Below are positions 54,250 to 62,117 of a stretch of DNA of 64,000 bases, one piece after another. Each line of letters opens with the position of its first letter. Positions within the stretch are counted from its first letter, which is position 1. The DNA comes from Erythrobacteraceae bacterium (GTDB taxonomy: Bacteria; Pseudomonadota; Alphaproteobacteria; Sphingomonadales; Sphingomonadaceae), in NCBI GenBank assembly GCA_027489065.1, contig JAIYAM010000008.1, positions 57,898-121,897 of the forward strand, written 5' to 3'. The position numbers and the translations under genes were made by a program. The notes under the pieces are model-generated. The model was not told where the DNA came from, ran no database searches, and saw only the letters and a program-made list of their open reading frames with translations.

Positions 54250-54263
54250 TTGATCGCGATCAA
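54250..54263. promoter_or_regulatory. FNR/FixK-type box, TTGAT-CGCG-ATCAA
   Basis: A perfect match to the Crp/FNR-superfamily consensus TTGAT-N4-ATCAA, centred about 41 bp upstream of the cytochrome c ATG and about 99 bp upstream of the divergent PAP2 start. It predicts oxygen- or nitric-oxide-responsive control. Confidence 0.7.
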
Positions 54264-54297
54264 GGAAGGGCGTGCCGCATGGGCAGATAAGGCAGGC

Positions 54298-54690
54298 ATG
54301 ACCCAGCTTCCCCTACGCGCCCTCGCCCTTCTCACCGCGCCGCTCATGGTGCTCGCCGCGTGCCAGACGGCGGGGTCCGAGAACCCGCCCGCCATGCTCG
54401 GCAAGTCCACGGCTCGCTCTCCCGATGCCCGCGCGCCCGCGTTCGTCGAGGCGGCCTGCGGCGGGTGCCACGCGGTCGAGCCGCCGTTCCTCTCGCCCAA
54501 CCCGCGCTCGCCCAGCTTCGCGGCCATCGCCAACAGGCGGGGGTTATCGGAAAAGTCGCTCGCCGACTGGCTCGCCGAGGCGCACAACTACCCGGAGGAC
54601 ATGGACTTCACCCTCACCCGACCGCAGATCGACCAGATCGCGGCCTACATGGTGACCCTGCGCAACGCGGGCTACGTCCCCGACAAGTAG
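54298..54690 (+). CDS. Monohaem cytochrome c lipoprotein
   Basis: A 130-residue protein with a lipoprotein signal (LLTAPLMVLAAC, lipobox LAAC) and a c-type haem motif CGGCH in EAACGGCHAVEPP. The distal Met is probably in PEDMDFTL. The C-terminal helix QIDQIAAYMVTLRNAGY is typical of cytochrome c class I. It would carry electrons at the periplasmic face, lipid-anchored. ATG at 54298; a longer in-frame reading from 54172 is out of character. The FNR-type box just upstream suggests induction at low oxygen. Confidence 0.85.
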   Translation: MTQLPLRALALLTAPLMVLAACQTAGSENPPAMLGKSTARSPDARAPAFVEAACGGCHAVEPPFLSPNPRSPSFAAIANRRGLSEKSLADWLAEAHNYPEDMDFTLTRPQIDQIAAYMVTLRNAGYVPDK

Positions 54691-54754
54691 GCTTTGACGC
54701 CCCGCCGCTCCGTGATACGCCCCTGACGGTCGCAATCGAGAAGGGGGAACCTCG

Positions 54755-55573
54755 ATGCCGTATCGCCTCGCGCCTTATTTCGTGGGATTCGTGCTGCTGG
54801 TCATCATGACCGGCTTCTGGGCGAGTTATTTCGCGTCCGACGGAGCCATTCCGCTCGCTTTCCACGTCCATGCGATCTCGTCGATGACCTGGCTGGCGCT
54901 GCTGATCGTGCAGCAGGTCGCAGTGCAGCGCCGGGCGATTGACCTCCACCGAGGGTGGGGGCGGGCGAGTTTCGTGCTGTTTCCTTTCATGATCCTCGGC
55001 TTCATGATGATCATCAATCGCGCCGCCCACCGCTTCATGCTGCGCGAGGACGAGGCAATCGCCGCCCTCGGGCCGGCTTTCGGGATCGGCATGGGGATCG
55101 CGATCAGTGCCTATCTGACGCTGTTCTATCTGGCGCTGAAGCACCGCCGCAACGTGAAGCTTCATGCGGGCTACATGCTGGCGACCCCGCTGATCCTTTT
55201 CGAGAGCCCGTTCAGCCGGGTGATGGGGAATTTCCTCCCGTGGATGAACGTGATCGGGAGCGATTTCCCGCACGTAATTCTCGATACCATCGCGATCAGC
55301 GACGCCCTGGTGGCGGGCTTCGCGCTGGTGATGTGGGCGCGTAACCGCAAGCATGGCGCGCCGTGGCTGGTGGCGGCGGGCTTCGTGCTCTTGCAGGCCG
55401 CAGTGATGTGGTTTGCGCCCTTCATGCCGGCGGTCACCGCAGGCTTCGCAGCCTATGCGGCGATCCCGTCCGGTGTGAAGCTGGCGCTGGGTGTCGCGGC
55501 CGGGGTAGGGGCGGCGTGGCTCGGCTGGGAAGCCGGCAAGCTCCCTAGGAAGTGCGCGGCGGCAGCTGCCTGA
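54755..55573 (+). CDS. Multi-pass membrane protein with conserved-looking His residues, function unknown
   Basis: A 272-residue protein with about seven or eight transmembrane helices. His residues sit in or near helices: FHVHAISSMTWLALLIVQQ, IDLHRGWGRAS, NRAAHRF and KLHAGYMLATPLIL, a spacing that could bind haem or metal, as in cytochrome b561-like or DUF2306-like proteins. No definite family can be assigned by eye. Ribosome binding site AAGGGGGA precedes ATG 54755. It follows the cytochrome c gene by 64 bp and may be its partner in electron transfer. Confidence 0.7.
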   Translation: MPYRLAPYFVGFVLLVIMTGFWASYFASDGAIPLAFHVHAISSMTWLALLIVQQVAVQRRAIDLHRGWGRASFVLFPFMILGFMMIINRAAHRFMLREDEAIAALGPAFGIGMGIAISAYLTLFYLALKHRRNVKLHAGYMLATPLILFESPFSRVMGNFLPWMNVIGSDFPHVILDTIAISDALVAGFALVMWARNRKHGAPWLVAAGFVLLQAAVMWFAPFMPAVTAGFAAYAAIPSGVKLALGVAAGVGAAWLGWEAGKLPRKCAAAAA

Positions 55574-55614
55574 GCCCCTCCGTCGGCAAGTGATGGCGCC
55601 CTTCTTCGCTGGAG

Positions 55615-55630
55615 TGTTTCACGTGAAACA
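55615..55630. promoter_or_regulatory. parS-like ParB-binding site 2, perfect palindrome
   Basis: TGTTTCACGTGAAACA is an exact match to the common parS consensus and a perfect 16-bp palindrome. It lies in the intergenic space between the convergent membrane-protein gene and the adenosine-kinase-like gene, 7.4 kb from site 1. Confidence 0.92.
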
Positions 55631-55660
55631 CGCCATCAAAGCCACGCTTGAGCCTGCCTG

Positions 55661-55717
55661 ACGGGGGTCTGGCAGGGGTCTAGAGGGGGTCTGGACGGCA
55701 TCTGGACGGCATCTGGC
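55661..55717. repeat. G-rich tandem array (GGGGTCTGG / GGGGTCTAG / GGCATCTGG units) beside parS 2
   Basis: Five imperfect 11-12-bp units follow parS 2 after 30 bp: CGGGGGTCTGGC, AGGGGTCTAGA, GGGGGTCTGGAC, GGCATCTGGAC, GGCATCTGGCG. The unit is the reverse complement of the array left of parS 1, so in both places the G-rich strand reads outward from the palindrome. Confidence 0.8.
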
Positions 55718-55799
55718 GAGCAGTGCCCTCTAACCCCCTTGCGTCACCCGCCCCGCACCGCTCGGCCGCAATCGCACCCGCCGAAGCGGGCGCGCCTGA

Positions 55800-56801
55800 T
55801 CAAAGCCGCTCCGTCACCAGCGCCTGCATGTCGGCTTCGGGACGCGGGCCATAGTGCGAGATCACTTCCGAAGCGCAGATCGCGCCGCGCTTCAGGCAAC
55901 GCTCGAGCGGCTCGCCCTTGACGTAGCCCGACAGGAAGCCCGCAGCGAACTGGTCGCCCGCGCCGGTGGTATCGACCACCTTCTCGACCGGCACTGCGGC
56001 CACTTCGGCGCGCTCACCCTTGGCGATGGCGACAGCGCCCTTCTCCGAGCGGGTCGCGACCAGCACCGGCACTTCGGCCGCGACCGCAGCGAGCCCGGTC
56101 TCGAAATCGGCCTCGCCGCTGAGCGTCGCCAGCTCCGTCTCGTTGACGAACAGGATGTCGATCACGCCCTCGGAGATCATGCGGCGGAAGTCTTCGCCAT
56201 GACGTTCGATCACGAAGCTTTCCGAGGCGGTGAAGGCGATCTTGCGACCGGCATCGCGCGCGACCTCGATGGCGCGGCGCATCGCGCGGCGCGGCTCTTC
56301 CGGGTCCCACAGGTAGCCTTCGAGATAGAGGATCGCCCCGCTGGCGATCAGCTCCTCGTCGAGCGCCGCGGCGGGGAGGTATTGGCCCGCGCCGAGGAAG
56401 GTGTTCATGGTGCGCTCCCCGTCGGGGGTGACGAAGATCAGCACCCGGCCAGTGGCAGGCTCGCCGTCGCGGCCCGGCGTGTCGAAATCGATGCCGGTCG
56501 CGCGCATGTCATGGCGGAACACCTTGCCGAGCTGGTCGTCGGCGACCTGGCCGATGAAGGCGCATTGCAGGCCGAGCGTGGCGAGGCCAGCCAGCGTGTT
56601 CGCCGCCGAGCCGCCGGAGACCTCGCGCGCCGGGGGCATGGCTTCGTAGAGCTCGTCGGCCCGTGCCTCGTCGATCAGGGTCATGCCGCCGCGATTGAGC
56701 TGGAGTTCCTCGATCAGCTCCTCCCCGCAGGAGGCGATCACGTCGACCACGGCATTGCCGATGGCGATCACGTCGTAGCGGGGCGGGGTCGGTTCGGGCA
56801 C
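55800..56801 (-). CDS. PfkB family sugar/adenosine kinase
   Basis: A 333-residue ribokinase-fold kinase, best matched to the adenosine kinase branch common in alphaproteobacteria. It starts VPEPTPPRYDVIAIGNAVVDV (GTG at 56801, AGGAAA ribosome binding site). It has the PfkB signature 1 region GGSAANTLAGLATLG with FIGQVADDQLG, and signature 2 VVDTTGAGDQFAAGFLSG with the catalytic Asp. FTASESFVIERHGEDFRRMISE and NETELATLSG fit nucleoside or sugar kinases. A purine-salvage role is likely but not certain. Confidence 0.88.
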   Translation of the reverse strand: MPEPTPPRYDVIAIGNAVVDVIASCGEELIEELQLNRGGMTLIDEARADELYEAMPPAREVSGGSAANTLAGLATLGLQCAFIGQVADDQLGKVFRHDMRATGIDFDTPGRDGEPATGRVLIFVTPDGERTMNTFLGAGQYLPAAALDEELIASGAILYLEGYLWDPEEPRRAMRRAIEVARDAGRKIAFTASESFVIERHGEDFRRMISEGVIDILFVNETELATLSGEADFETGLAAVAAEVPVLVATRSEKGAVAIAKGERAEVAAVPVEKVVDTTGAGDQFAAGFLSGYVKGEPLERCLKRGAICASEVISHYGPRPEADMQALVTERL

Positions 56802-56928
56802 GGGCGGTTTCCTTGAGGCGTGAGTGATGCAAGGCCGCCTAGCCGCCTTCGCCGCCCACGCCAAGCTTCTGTGTGCCAAACGGGGGCCCGCGTTGACTTC
56901 GCGCCGCCCGCCTCGCATCGGATGGCGC

Positions 56929-57639
56929 ATGTCCGCCGTCTTCACCGCCCTTGCCAAGGCCGTCGCCCAACTCGGCGACCGTGCCGTGATCGCGGTCGCA
57001 TTGAAGAGCATCGCGATCACGCTGCTGATCTTCGCCGGGCTGGGCGCTGGCCTTTATGCCGGGCTTGCGCAGCTGTTCCGCAGCGAGGCCCTCGCCGCGG
57101 TTCTGCCCTCAGGCTTCGTCGGTCCGGTAGTGGCGCTGGCGGCGCTGGTCACGGGGGTGGCGGCTTTCTGGCTGCTCTTCCGGGTGGTGGCGCTGGCGGT
57201 CCTGCAGTTCTTCGCCAACGAGGTCATCGCGGCCGTGGAGGCGCGGCACTTTCCGGCACTTGCAGCACAGGCGCGGCCGCTTCCCTTCCGGCGCGATCTG
57301 GCCAATTCGGTGAAGGGTCTGGCGCGGGCGGTGGGCTACAACCTGCTGGCGCTGCCGGTGGCGGGCCTGCTCGCTTTCACTGCGGTCGGCCCGGCGCTGG
57401 TGCTGCTTGCGGTCAACGCCGTGCTTCTGGGGCGCGAGCTGACCGACATGGCATGGCTGCGGCACTGCGCAGGCGCGGAATCCGCAAACCCGGTTCCCCG
57501 TGCGGAGCGATTGCTGCTGGGGGCAACCATCGCAGGGCTGATGCTGGTCCCCTTGGCGAACCTCGTCGCACCCCTTATCGGCGCGGCAGCGGGCACGCAT
57601 CTGGTGCTCCGCAGGCTGGAGGAACGACAGGGAGCATGA
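56929..57639 (+). CDS. EI24 domain membrane protein
   Basis: A 236-residue membrane protein of the EI24/CysZ-like family, with about five or six hydrophobic helices (SIAITLLIFAGLGAGLYAGL, GPVVALAALVTGVAAFWLLF, ATIAGLMLVPLANLVAPLIG) and the family loop LANSVKGLARAVGYNLLALPVAG. CysZ members import sulfate; this branch is uncharacterised. ATG at 56929. It ends in an ATGA overlap with the following lipoprotein gene. Confidence 0.8.
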   Translation: MSAVFTALAKAVAQLGDRAVIAVALKSIAITLLIFAGLGAGLYAGLAQLFRSEALAAVLPSGFVGPVVALAALVTGVAAFWLLFRVVALAVLQFFANEVIAAVEARHFPALAAQARPLPFRRDLANSVKGLARAVGYNLLALPVAGLLAFTAVGPALVLLAVNAVLLGRELTDMAWLRHCAGAESANPVPRAERLLLGATIAGLMLVPLANLVAPLIGAAAGTHLVLRRLEERQGA

Positions 57640-58052
57640 GGTTCGGGGCAATCGCGATCATGGCGCTGCTCGGCGGCGCACTGGGCGGATGCACGAGCGG
57701 CGGTGCGCCGCGCGTGGCCTCGGCGTCCGCGCGCCCCTCCATTGCGCTTGCCGGCAAGCCGCGCAGCACGATTGCCGGGTCTCCGCAGGTGATGTCCCCG
57801 CAAGGCCTTGGCGGCGTGATCGGCGCGCCCGCCGCCGCGCTCACCCAGCGCTTCGGAAGTCCGCGCATCGATCTGGTCGAGGGTGACGCGCACAAGCTCC
57901 AGTTCGCAGGGAATGCCTGTGTGCTCGACATTTATCTTTATCCCCTGAGCGCCGGGGCGCAGCCGACCGCCACCCACGTCGAGGCGCGGCTGCGGCAGGG
58001 GGGTGCCAAGGCCGATCCGGGGGACTGCATCCGCGAGGTCGAGCGGCGATGA
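57636..58052 (+). CDS. Small predicted lipoprotein, function unknown
   Basis: A 138-residue protein with a lipoprotein signal (MRFGAIAIMALLGGALGGC, lipobox LGGC). The mature part has a Ser/Ala-rich linker and a compact domain (LTQRFGSPRIDLVEGDAHKLQFAGNACVLDIYLYPL) with Cys residues ACVLD and GDCIRE that may pair. The domain resembles small SmpA/BamE-like folds only superficially. It is coupled to the EI24 gene. Confidence 0.75.
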   Translation: MRFGAIAIMALLGGALGGCTSGGAPRVASASARPSIALAGKPRSTIAGSPQVMSPQGLGGVIGAPAAALTQRFGSPRIDLVEGDAHKLQFAGNACVLDIYLYPLSAGAQPTATHVEARLRQGGAKADPGDCIREVERR

Positions 58053-58130
58053 CGATCAAGGTAACGCCGCTTTAAGCCTGTTCGTGCCATGGCCTTGCCC
58101 CGAGGAATACTCGCAGGGACCAGACGCCGC

Positions 58131-59075
58131 ATGACCACGCAATTCATCGCCATCGCCGAAGCCGCCGCCGCGGACGGGCAGATCACCGCCGAAGGCCTGC
58201 TGGCGCTGCGCCGCGAAGGCTGGGGCGACGGCATCATCACCCGCGCCGAAGCCGAGGCGCTGTTCGCGCTCAACTCCGCCTTGCACGAACGCAGCAGCGA
58301 TTGGGTCGACTTCTTCGTCGAGGCGATCGGCGAGTTCGTGCTCAACGGCACCGAGCCGCGTCTGCAATGTTCGGACGAAGAGGCGGCGTGGCTGATCGAG
58401 CAGGTCGACAGCGATGGGCATGTCGACTCGATGGCCGAGCTCGAAGCGCTGGTGCGCATCCTCGAGCGCGCCGAGAACACCCCCGACCGGCTCAAGAACT
58501 ACGTGCTCTGCGAGGTCGAGCGCGCGGTGCTGACCGGCACCGGCCCGACCCGCTGCGGCGGCGAGCTGTCGGCGACGCACATCAGCGCCGCCGAGTGCCG
58601 GATCATCCGCCGCGTGATCTTCGCCCCCGGCGGCCACGGCCCCGCCGCCGTGACGCGCCACGATGCCGAGATGCTGTTCCGCCTCAAGGACGCGACTCTG
58701 GCCGAGGAGAATGCCGACGCCTGGGACGATCTGTTCGTCGATGGGGTCGCCAATTACCTCAAGGGCTTCATCCTGCCCCACGCCCAGCTCAGCCATGCGC
58801 GCAAGCTGGAGCTCGAAGCCTTCATTGCCGATGACCGGGTGAACCTGGGCCGCTTCATGGGCCGCATGGCGCGCGAGGCTCCGCAGGTGATGAACCACTT
58901 CGGCAAGGTGTTCGGCAAGAAGCGCCCCGCGGGCACGGATTTCGACGCGCTCGCCGTCAAGGGCGAGGCCATCGACGACTTCGAGAAGGAATGGCTCGAT
59001 CGCATGATCGAGGCCGACGGCGAGGTCGACGAGCTGGAAAGCCGGCTGATCGCGCGCCTTGCTGAAGAGGGCTGA
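58131..59075 (+). CDS. Conserved hypothetical soluble helical protein
   Basis: A 314-residue, acidic, largely helical cytoplasmic protein without signal or membrane segments. Two internally similar segments are visible: AEAAAADGQITAEGLLALRREG near the start and EWLDRMIEADGEVDELESRLIARLAEEG at the end, both with acidic D-G-x-I/V turns that recall TerB- or EF-hand-like loops. I do not recognise the family. ATG at 58131 is preferred over 58089. Convergent with the SRPBCC gene, 3 bp apart. Confidence 0.7.
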   Translation: MTTQFIAIAEAAAADGQITAEGLLALRREGWGDGIITRAEAEALFALNSALHERSSDWVDFFVEAIGEFVLNGTEPRLQCSDEEAAWLIEQVDSDGHVDSMAELEALVRILERAENTPDRLKNYVLCEVERAVLTGTGPTRCGGELSATHISAAECRIIRRVIFAPGGHGPAAVTRHDAEMLFRLKDATLAEENADAWDDLFVDGVANYLKGFILPHAQLSHARKLELEAFIADDRVNLGRFMGRMAREAPQVMNHFGKVFGKKRPAGTDFDALAVKGEAIDDFEKEWLDRMIEADGEVDELESRLIARLAEEG

Positions 59076-59078
59076 GTA

Positions 59079-59552
59079 CTACCCTCTCCGCGCGGCAAAG
59101 CGGCTGCGGGCAAGCGCACGCCAGCGCCGCTGGCGGTGGGCGTAGAACAGCTTGGCAAAGGCCACGATCAGCGGCGTGAGGATACCCGCCTCGATCTCGA
59201 CCCGGTCGGTGTAATGCGTTGTACCGCTTTCGCCCGGAGCAATCGCAATCCAGTGATCCCAGCGCTGGATCAGAGGGCTGTAGCCATTGTCGCGAATATG
59301 GCGTGTCTCGCCCTCAGGTGCAGGGTGACTGATGACCACGGCCTGCCAACCGATCGGCACAATCCCGAACAGCCACATCCACGCACGGTATTCGCCCGGC
59401 ACCCAGATCTCGGGGAACGGCCTGCCGCCCTGCGGGGTGAAGCGGATAAGCGGCGCGGCGACATGCATCAGTAGCGCCGAAGTCTGAACCTGTTCCCAGG
59501 CTTCGTCAGGGGTGCAAGAAAGCGTGGTCGAGAGCGTCACACTCCTCGCCAT
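59079..59552 (-). CDS. SRPBCC (START-like) family protein
   Basis: A 157-residue protein resembling the SRPBCC/polyketide-cyclase fold. It begins MARSVTLSTTLSCTPDEAWEQVQTSALLMHVAAPLIRF, with the helix-grip pattern, and continues with WDHWIAIAPGESGTTHYTDRVEIEAG, typical of the family's later strands. Ligand unknown. It is the last gene of the suf-linked operon, starting 3 bp after the sufA-like stop. Confidence 0.8.
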   Translation of the reverse strand: MARSVTLSTTLSCTPDEAWEQVQTSALLMHVAAPLIRFTPQGGRPFPEIWVPGEYRAWMWLFGIVPIGWQAVVISHPAPEGETRHIRDNGYSPLIQRWDHWIAIAPGESGTTHYTDRVEIEAGILTPLIVAFAKLFYAHRQRRWRALARSRFAARRG

Positions 59553-59555
59553 GCC

Positions 59556-59921
59556 TCACACCATGAAGCTCTCGCCGCAGCCACAGGCGCCCTTGGCGTT
59601 GGGGTTCTCGAACACGAAGCCGGCGGTGAAATCGTCCTCGCGCCAATCCATGACGCTGCCGATGAGGTAGAGCACGCTGGCACCGTCGATGTAGAACACG
59701 CCCCCCGGTGTGACGATCTTCTCGTCGAACCTGGCTTCGGTGGTCACGTAATCGACCGAGTAGGCGAGGCCCGAGCACCCGCGCCGCGGGGTCGAGAGCT
59801 TGACGCCGATCGCGCCTTCCGGTGCCTTGCTCATCAGATCGGCGATCCGCGCCTCGGCGGACGGTGTCAGCGTCACGGCAGCCTTGGGGGCAGGGCGGGC
59901 GGTGGTGGTCGTCTCGGTCAT
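59556..59921 (-). CDS. A-type iron-sulfur carrier (SufA/IscA family)
   Basis: A 121-residue HesB/IscA-family protein. The three invariant Cys residues are visible in RRGCSGLAYSVDY and the C-terminal ACGCGESFMV. It should accept Fe-S clusters from the SUF scaffold and deliver them to apoproteins. It is coupled by an ATGA overlap to the upstream acetyltransferase gene and lies in the suf operon, so a SufA role is more likely than IscA. Confidence 0.92.
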   Translation of the reverse strand: MTETTTTARPAPKAAVTLTPSAEARIADLMSKAPEGAIGVKLSTPRRGCSGLAYSVDYVTTEARFDEKIVTPGGVFYIDGASVLYLIGSVMDWREDDFTAGFVFENPNAKGACGCGESFMV

Positions 59922-60415
59922 GTCAGCCTCTTCTGCCAGAACAGCGCGTGCCCGGTGGCGGGGTCGAGCTGATAGTCGCCAAAGCCGCAGGCAGCATACA
60001 GGTGCCGCGCCGGGTTGCCGCTCAGTACTTCCAATGTGATCTTGCAGGCGCCGCGCTTCAAGGCCTCGGCCTCCACGGCCGCGAGCAAGGCGCGGCCGAT
60101 GCCGGTGCCGCGATGATCTGGCAGCACGGCGACGTCATGGATGTTGACCAGCGGCGCGGCGGCGAAGGTCGAATAGCCCATGAAGCAGTTGGCAAGGCCG
60201 ACCGCCGTGTCATCGAGCCGCGCCAGCAGAGAGAAGGCCTGGGGGTTGGCAGCGAGATCGCCCGCCAACCGCGCCTTCACATCCTCGCCCAGCGGTGTGC
60301 CTCCGCCCATCGGGTCGCGCGCATAGGCATCGAGCAACGCCACCACGTCCGCCGCATCCCGCGGGTCGCGGTAGTCTGCGAGCGCGATCGTCAAGGCAGG
60401 CGCGTCGGTGAGCAT
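59918..60415 (-). CDS. GNAT family acetyltransferase
   Basis: A 165-residue GCN5-related N-acetyltransferase. It has the acetyl-CoA-binding motif A region VAVLPDHRGTGIGRALLAAVEAEALKRG (R/Q-x-x-G-x-G/A) and the C-terminal NPARHLYAACGF block. Substrate unknown. It is inserted between sufT and sufA in the same coupled operon. The start is ATG 60415 or GTG 60424, the latter inside the sufT stop (GTGA). Confidence 0.88.
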   Translation of the reverse strand: MLTDAPALTIALADYRDPRDAADVVALLDAYARDPMGGGTPLGEDVKARLAGDLAANPQAFSLLARLDDTAVGLANCFMGYSTFAAAPLVNIHDVAVLPDHRGTGIGRALLAAVEAEALKRGACKITLEVLSGNPARHLYAACGFGDYQLDPATGHALFWQKRLT

Positions 60416-60420
60416 TGGCG

Positions 60421-60888
60421 TCACAGCATCCCCAGCTCGAGCCGGGCCTCGTCGCTCATCTTGTGCGGGCCCCATGGCGGGGCCCAGACGAGGTTGACCT
60501 CGGCATCACGAATGCCGGGCACGCTCGAGACGCGCAGCTCCACCTCGCCCGGCATGCTCTCCGCGACCGGACAGTGCGGGGTGGTGAGCGTCATGGTGAC
60601 CGTGGCGTCACGGTTCTCGTCAACTTCGACGCCGTAGATGAGGCCGAGATCGTAGATATTGACCGGGATTTCCGGATCGAAGATCTCGCGTAGCGCCTCG
60701 ATCACGTCGGCCTGAAGGTCGCTCCCTTCACCGCCCACCGGCCCGTTGGCCGGCTTGGCGCTCAGGAAGCCTTCCAGATAGTCGCGGGTGCGCGGGCCTT
60801 CGGTATCGACCGCGTCTTGGACCCGGGCGCGCGGCGGCTTGTCGGTGGTCATGTCGTTGTGATCGGCAGAGCTTTCCATCGCGCTCAT
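60421..60888 (-). CDS. sufT: SUF system assembly protein SufT / MIP18 (DUF59) family
   Basis: A 155-residue protein with a charged N-terminal extension and a DUF59/MIP18 domain: ALREIFDPEIPVNIYDLGLIYGVEVDE, then TMTLTTPHCPVAESMPGEVE with the conserved Cys, and LVWAPPWGPHKMSDEARLELGML. Members help mature Fe-S proteins. It is coupled to sufS by an ATGA overlap, which fixes the assignment as SufT-like. Confidence 0.92.
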   Translation of the reverse strand: MSAMESSADHNDMTTDKPPRARVQDAVDTEGPRTRDYLEGFLSAKPANGPVGGEGSDLQADVIEALREIFDPEIPVNIYDLGLIYGVEVDENRDATVTMTLTTPHCPVAESMPGEVELRVSSVPGIRDAEVNLVWAPPWGPHKMSDEARLELGML

Positions 60889-62117
60889 CCTCTTCCAAAA
60901 ATCTTGCGGGTGCGGGCGATCCCGGCGAGCAGCGCATCGACGTCGGCTTCGGTCGAGTAGATCCCGAAGCTGGCGCGCGCGGTGGCAGGAACGCCGAGGT
61001 AATCCATCAGCGGCTGGGCGCAGTGGTGCCCGGCGCGGATCGCGACATTCGCTTCGTCGAGGATCGTGCCGAGATCGTGCGGGTGGATTTCGTCGATCGC
61101 GAAGCTGACGATCCCGGCGCTGTCGGCGGGGCCAAACAGTGTCACGTCGTTCATCGCCCCGAGCTCGCGGCGCAGCCGGGCGACGAGCGCTTGCTCGTGA
61201 GCATGGATGCGCTCCGGGCCGATGGCGCCGACGTAATCGGCGGCGGCAGCAAAAGCGATCGCCTCGGTGATTGCGGGGGTTCCGGCCTCGAAACGCTGCG
61301 GTCCAGAGGCATAGGTGCTGCGCTCGAAGGTCACACGGTCGATCATCGCTCCGCCGGCCTGATAGGGAGGCATGTCAGCGAGGATGTCCTTGCGAGCCCA
61401 CAGCGCGCCGATCCCGGTCGGGCCGTAGAGCTTGTGCGCGGAGAAGACGTAGAAATCGCATCCGAGCGCGGTGACGTCGACGCCCATGTGCGGTGCGCTC
61501 TGGCACCCGTCGAGCAGCAGCTTTGCCCCGACCTTGTGTGCCAGCGCTGCGGCGCGCAGGGCGTCGAGCAGGCTGCCGAGCACGTTGGAGACGTGGCCGA
61601 AGGCGACGAGCTTGTGGCGCTCGGTCAGCATCGCCTCTGCCGCATCAAGGTCGATGCAGTGATCGTGGGTGAGCGGGCAGACGTCGATGATCGCGCCCAC
61701 TTCCTCCGCCACCATCTGCCACGGCACGATATTCGAGTGATGCTCGAGCTGCGAAAGCAGGATCCGGTCGCCCGCCTTGAGGTTCGCCCGGCCCCAGGTC
61801 TGCGCGACGAGATTGATCGCCTCGGTCGCGCCGCGGGTGAAGACCAGCTCGTCCTCGTGCCCGCCGATGAAGTGCGCCACGGTGCGCCGCGCGGCTTCAT
61901 AGGCCAGCGTCATCTCGGCCGAGCGGGCATAGACCCCGCGGTGGACGGTCGCGTAATCCTCGCCCATCGCGCGGGCCATGGCGTCGATAACGCTGCGCGG
62001 CTTCTGCGCGGTGGCGGCGGTGTCGAGGTAGTGCCACGGCTTGCCGTCATGGGTGACCATGCCCGGGAAGTGGGCGCGAAGATCGGAAAGGCTAGCGAAG
62101 GTGGCCGGAGCGTTCAC
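60885..62117 (-). CDS. sufS: Cysteine desulfurase SufS
   Basis: A 410-residue PLP enzyme that removes sulfur from cysteine for Fe-S cluster assembly. Family signatures: HYLDTAATAQKPRSVIDAM near the start, TRGATEAINLVA, SQLEHHSNIVPWQM, the PLP lysine in FSAHKLYGPTGIGALW, and the active-site Cys in RAGHHCAQPLMD near residue 360. GTG at 62117 lies inside the sufD stop codon (GTGA). No SufE is seen in the window. Confidence 0.97.
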   Translation of the reverse strand: MNAPATFASLSDLRAHFPGMVTHDGKPWHYLDTAATAQKPRSVIDAMARAMGEDYATVHRGVYARSAEMTLAYEAARRTVAHFIGGHEDELVFTRGATEAINLVAQTWGRANLKAGDRILLSQLEHHSNIVPWQMVAEEVGAIIDVCPLTHDHCIDLDAAEAMLTERHKLVAFGHVSNVLGSLLDALRAAALAHKVGAKLLLDGCQSAPHMGVDVTALGCDFYVFSAHKLYGPTGIGALWARKDILADMPPYQAGGAMIDRVTFERSTYASGPQRFEAGTPAITEAIAFAAAADYVGAIGPERIHAHEQALVARLRRELGAMNDVTLFGPADSAGIVSFAIDEIHPHDLGTILDEANVAIRAGHHCAQPLMDYLGVPATARASFGIYSTEADVDALLAGIARTRKIFGRG

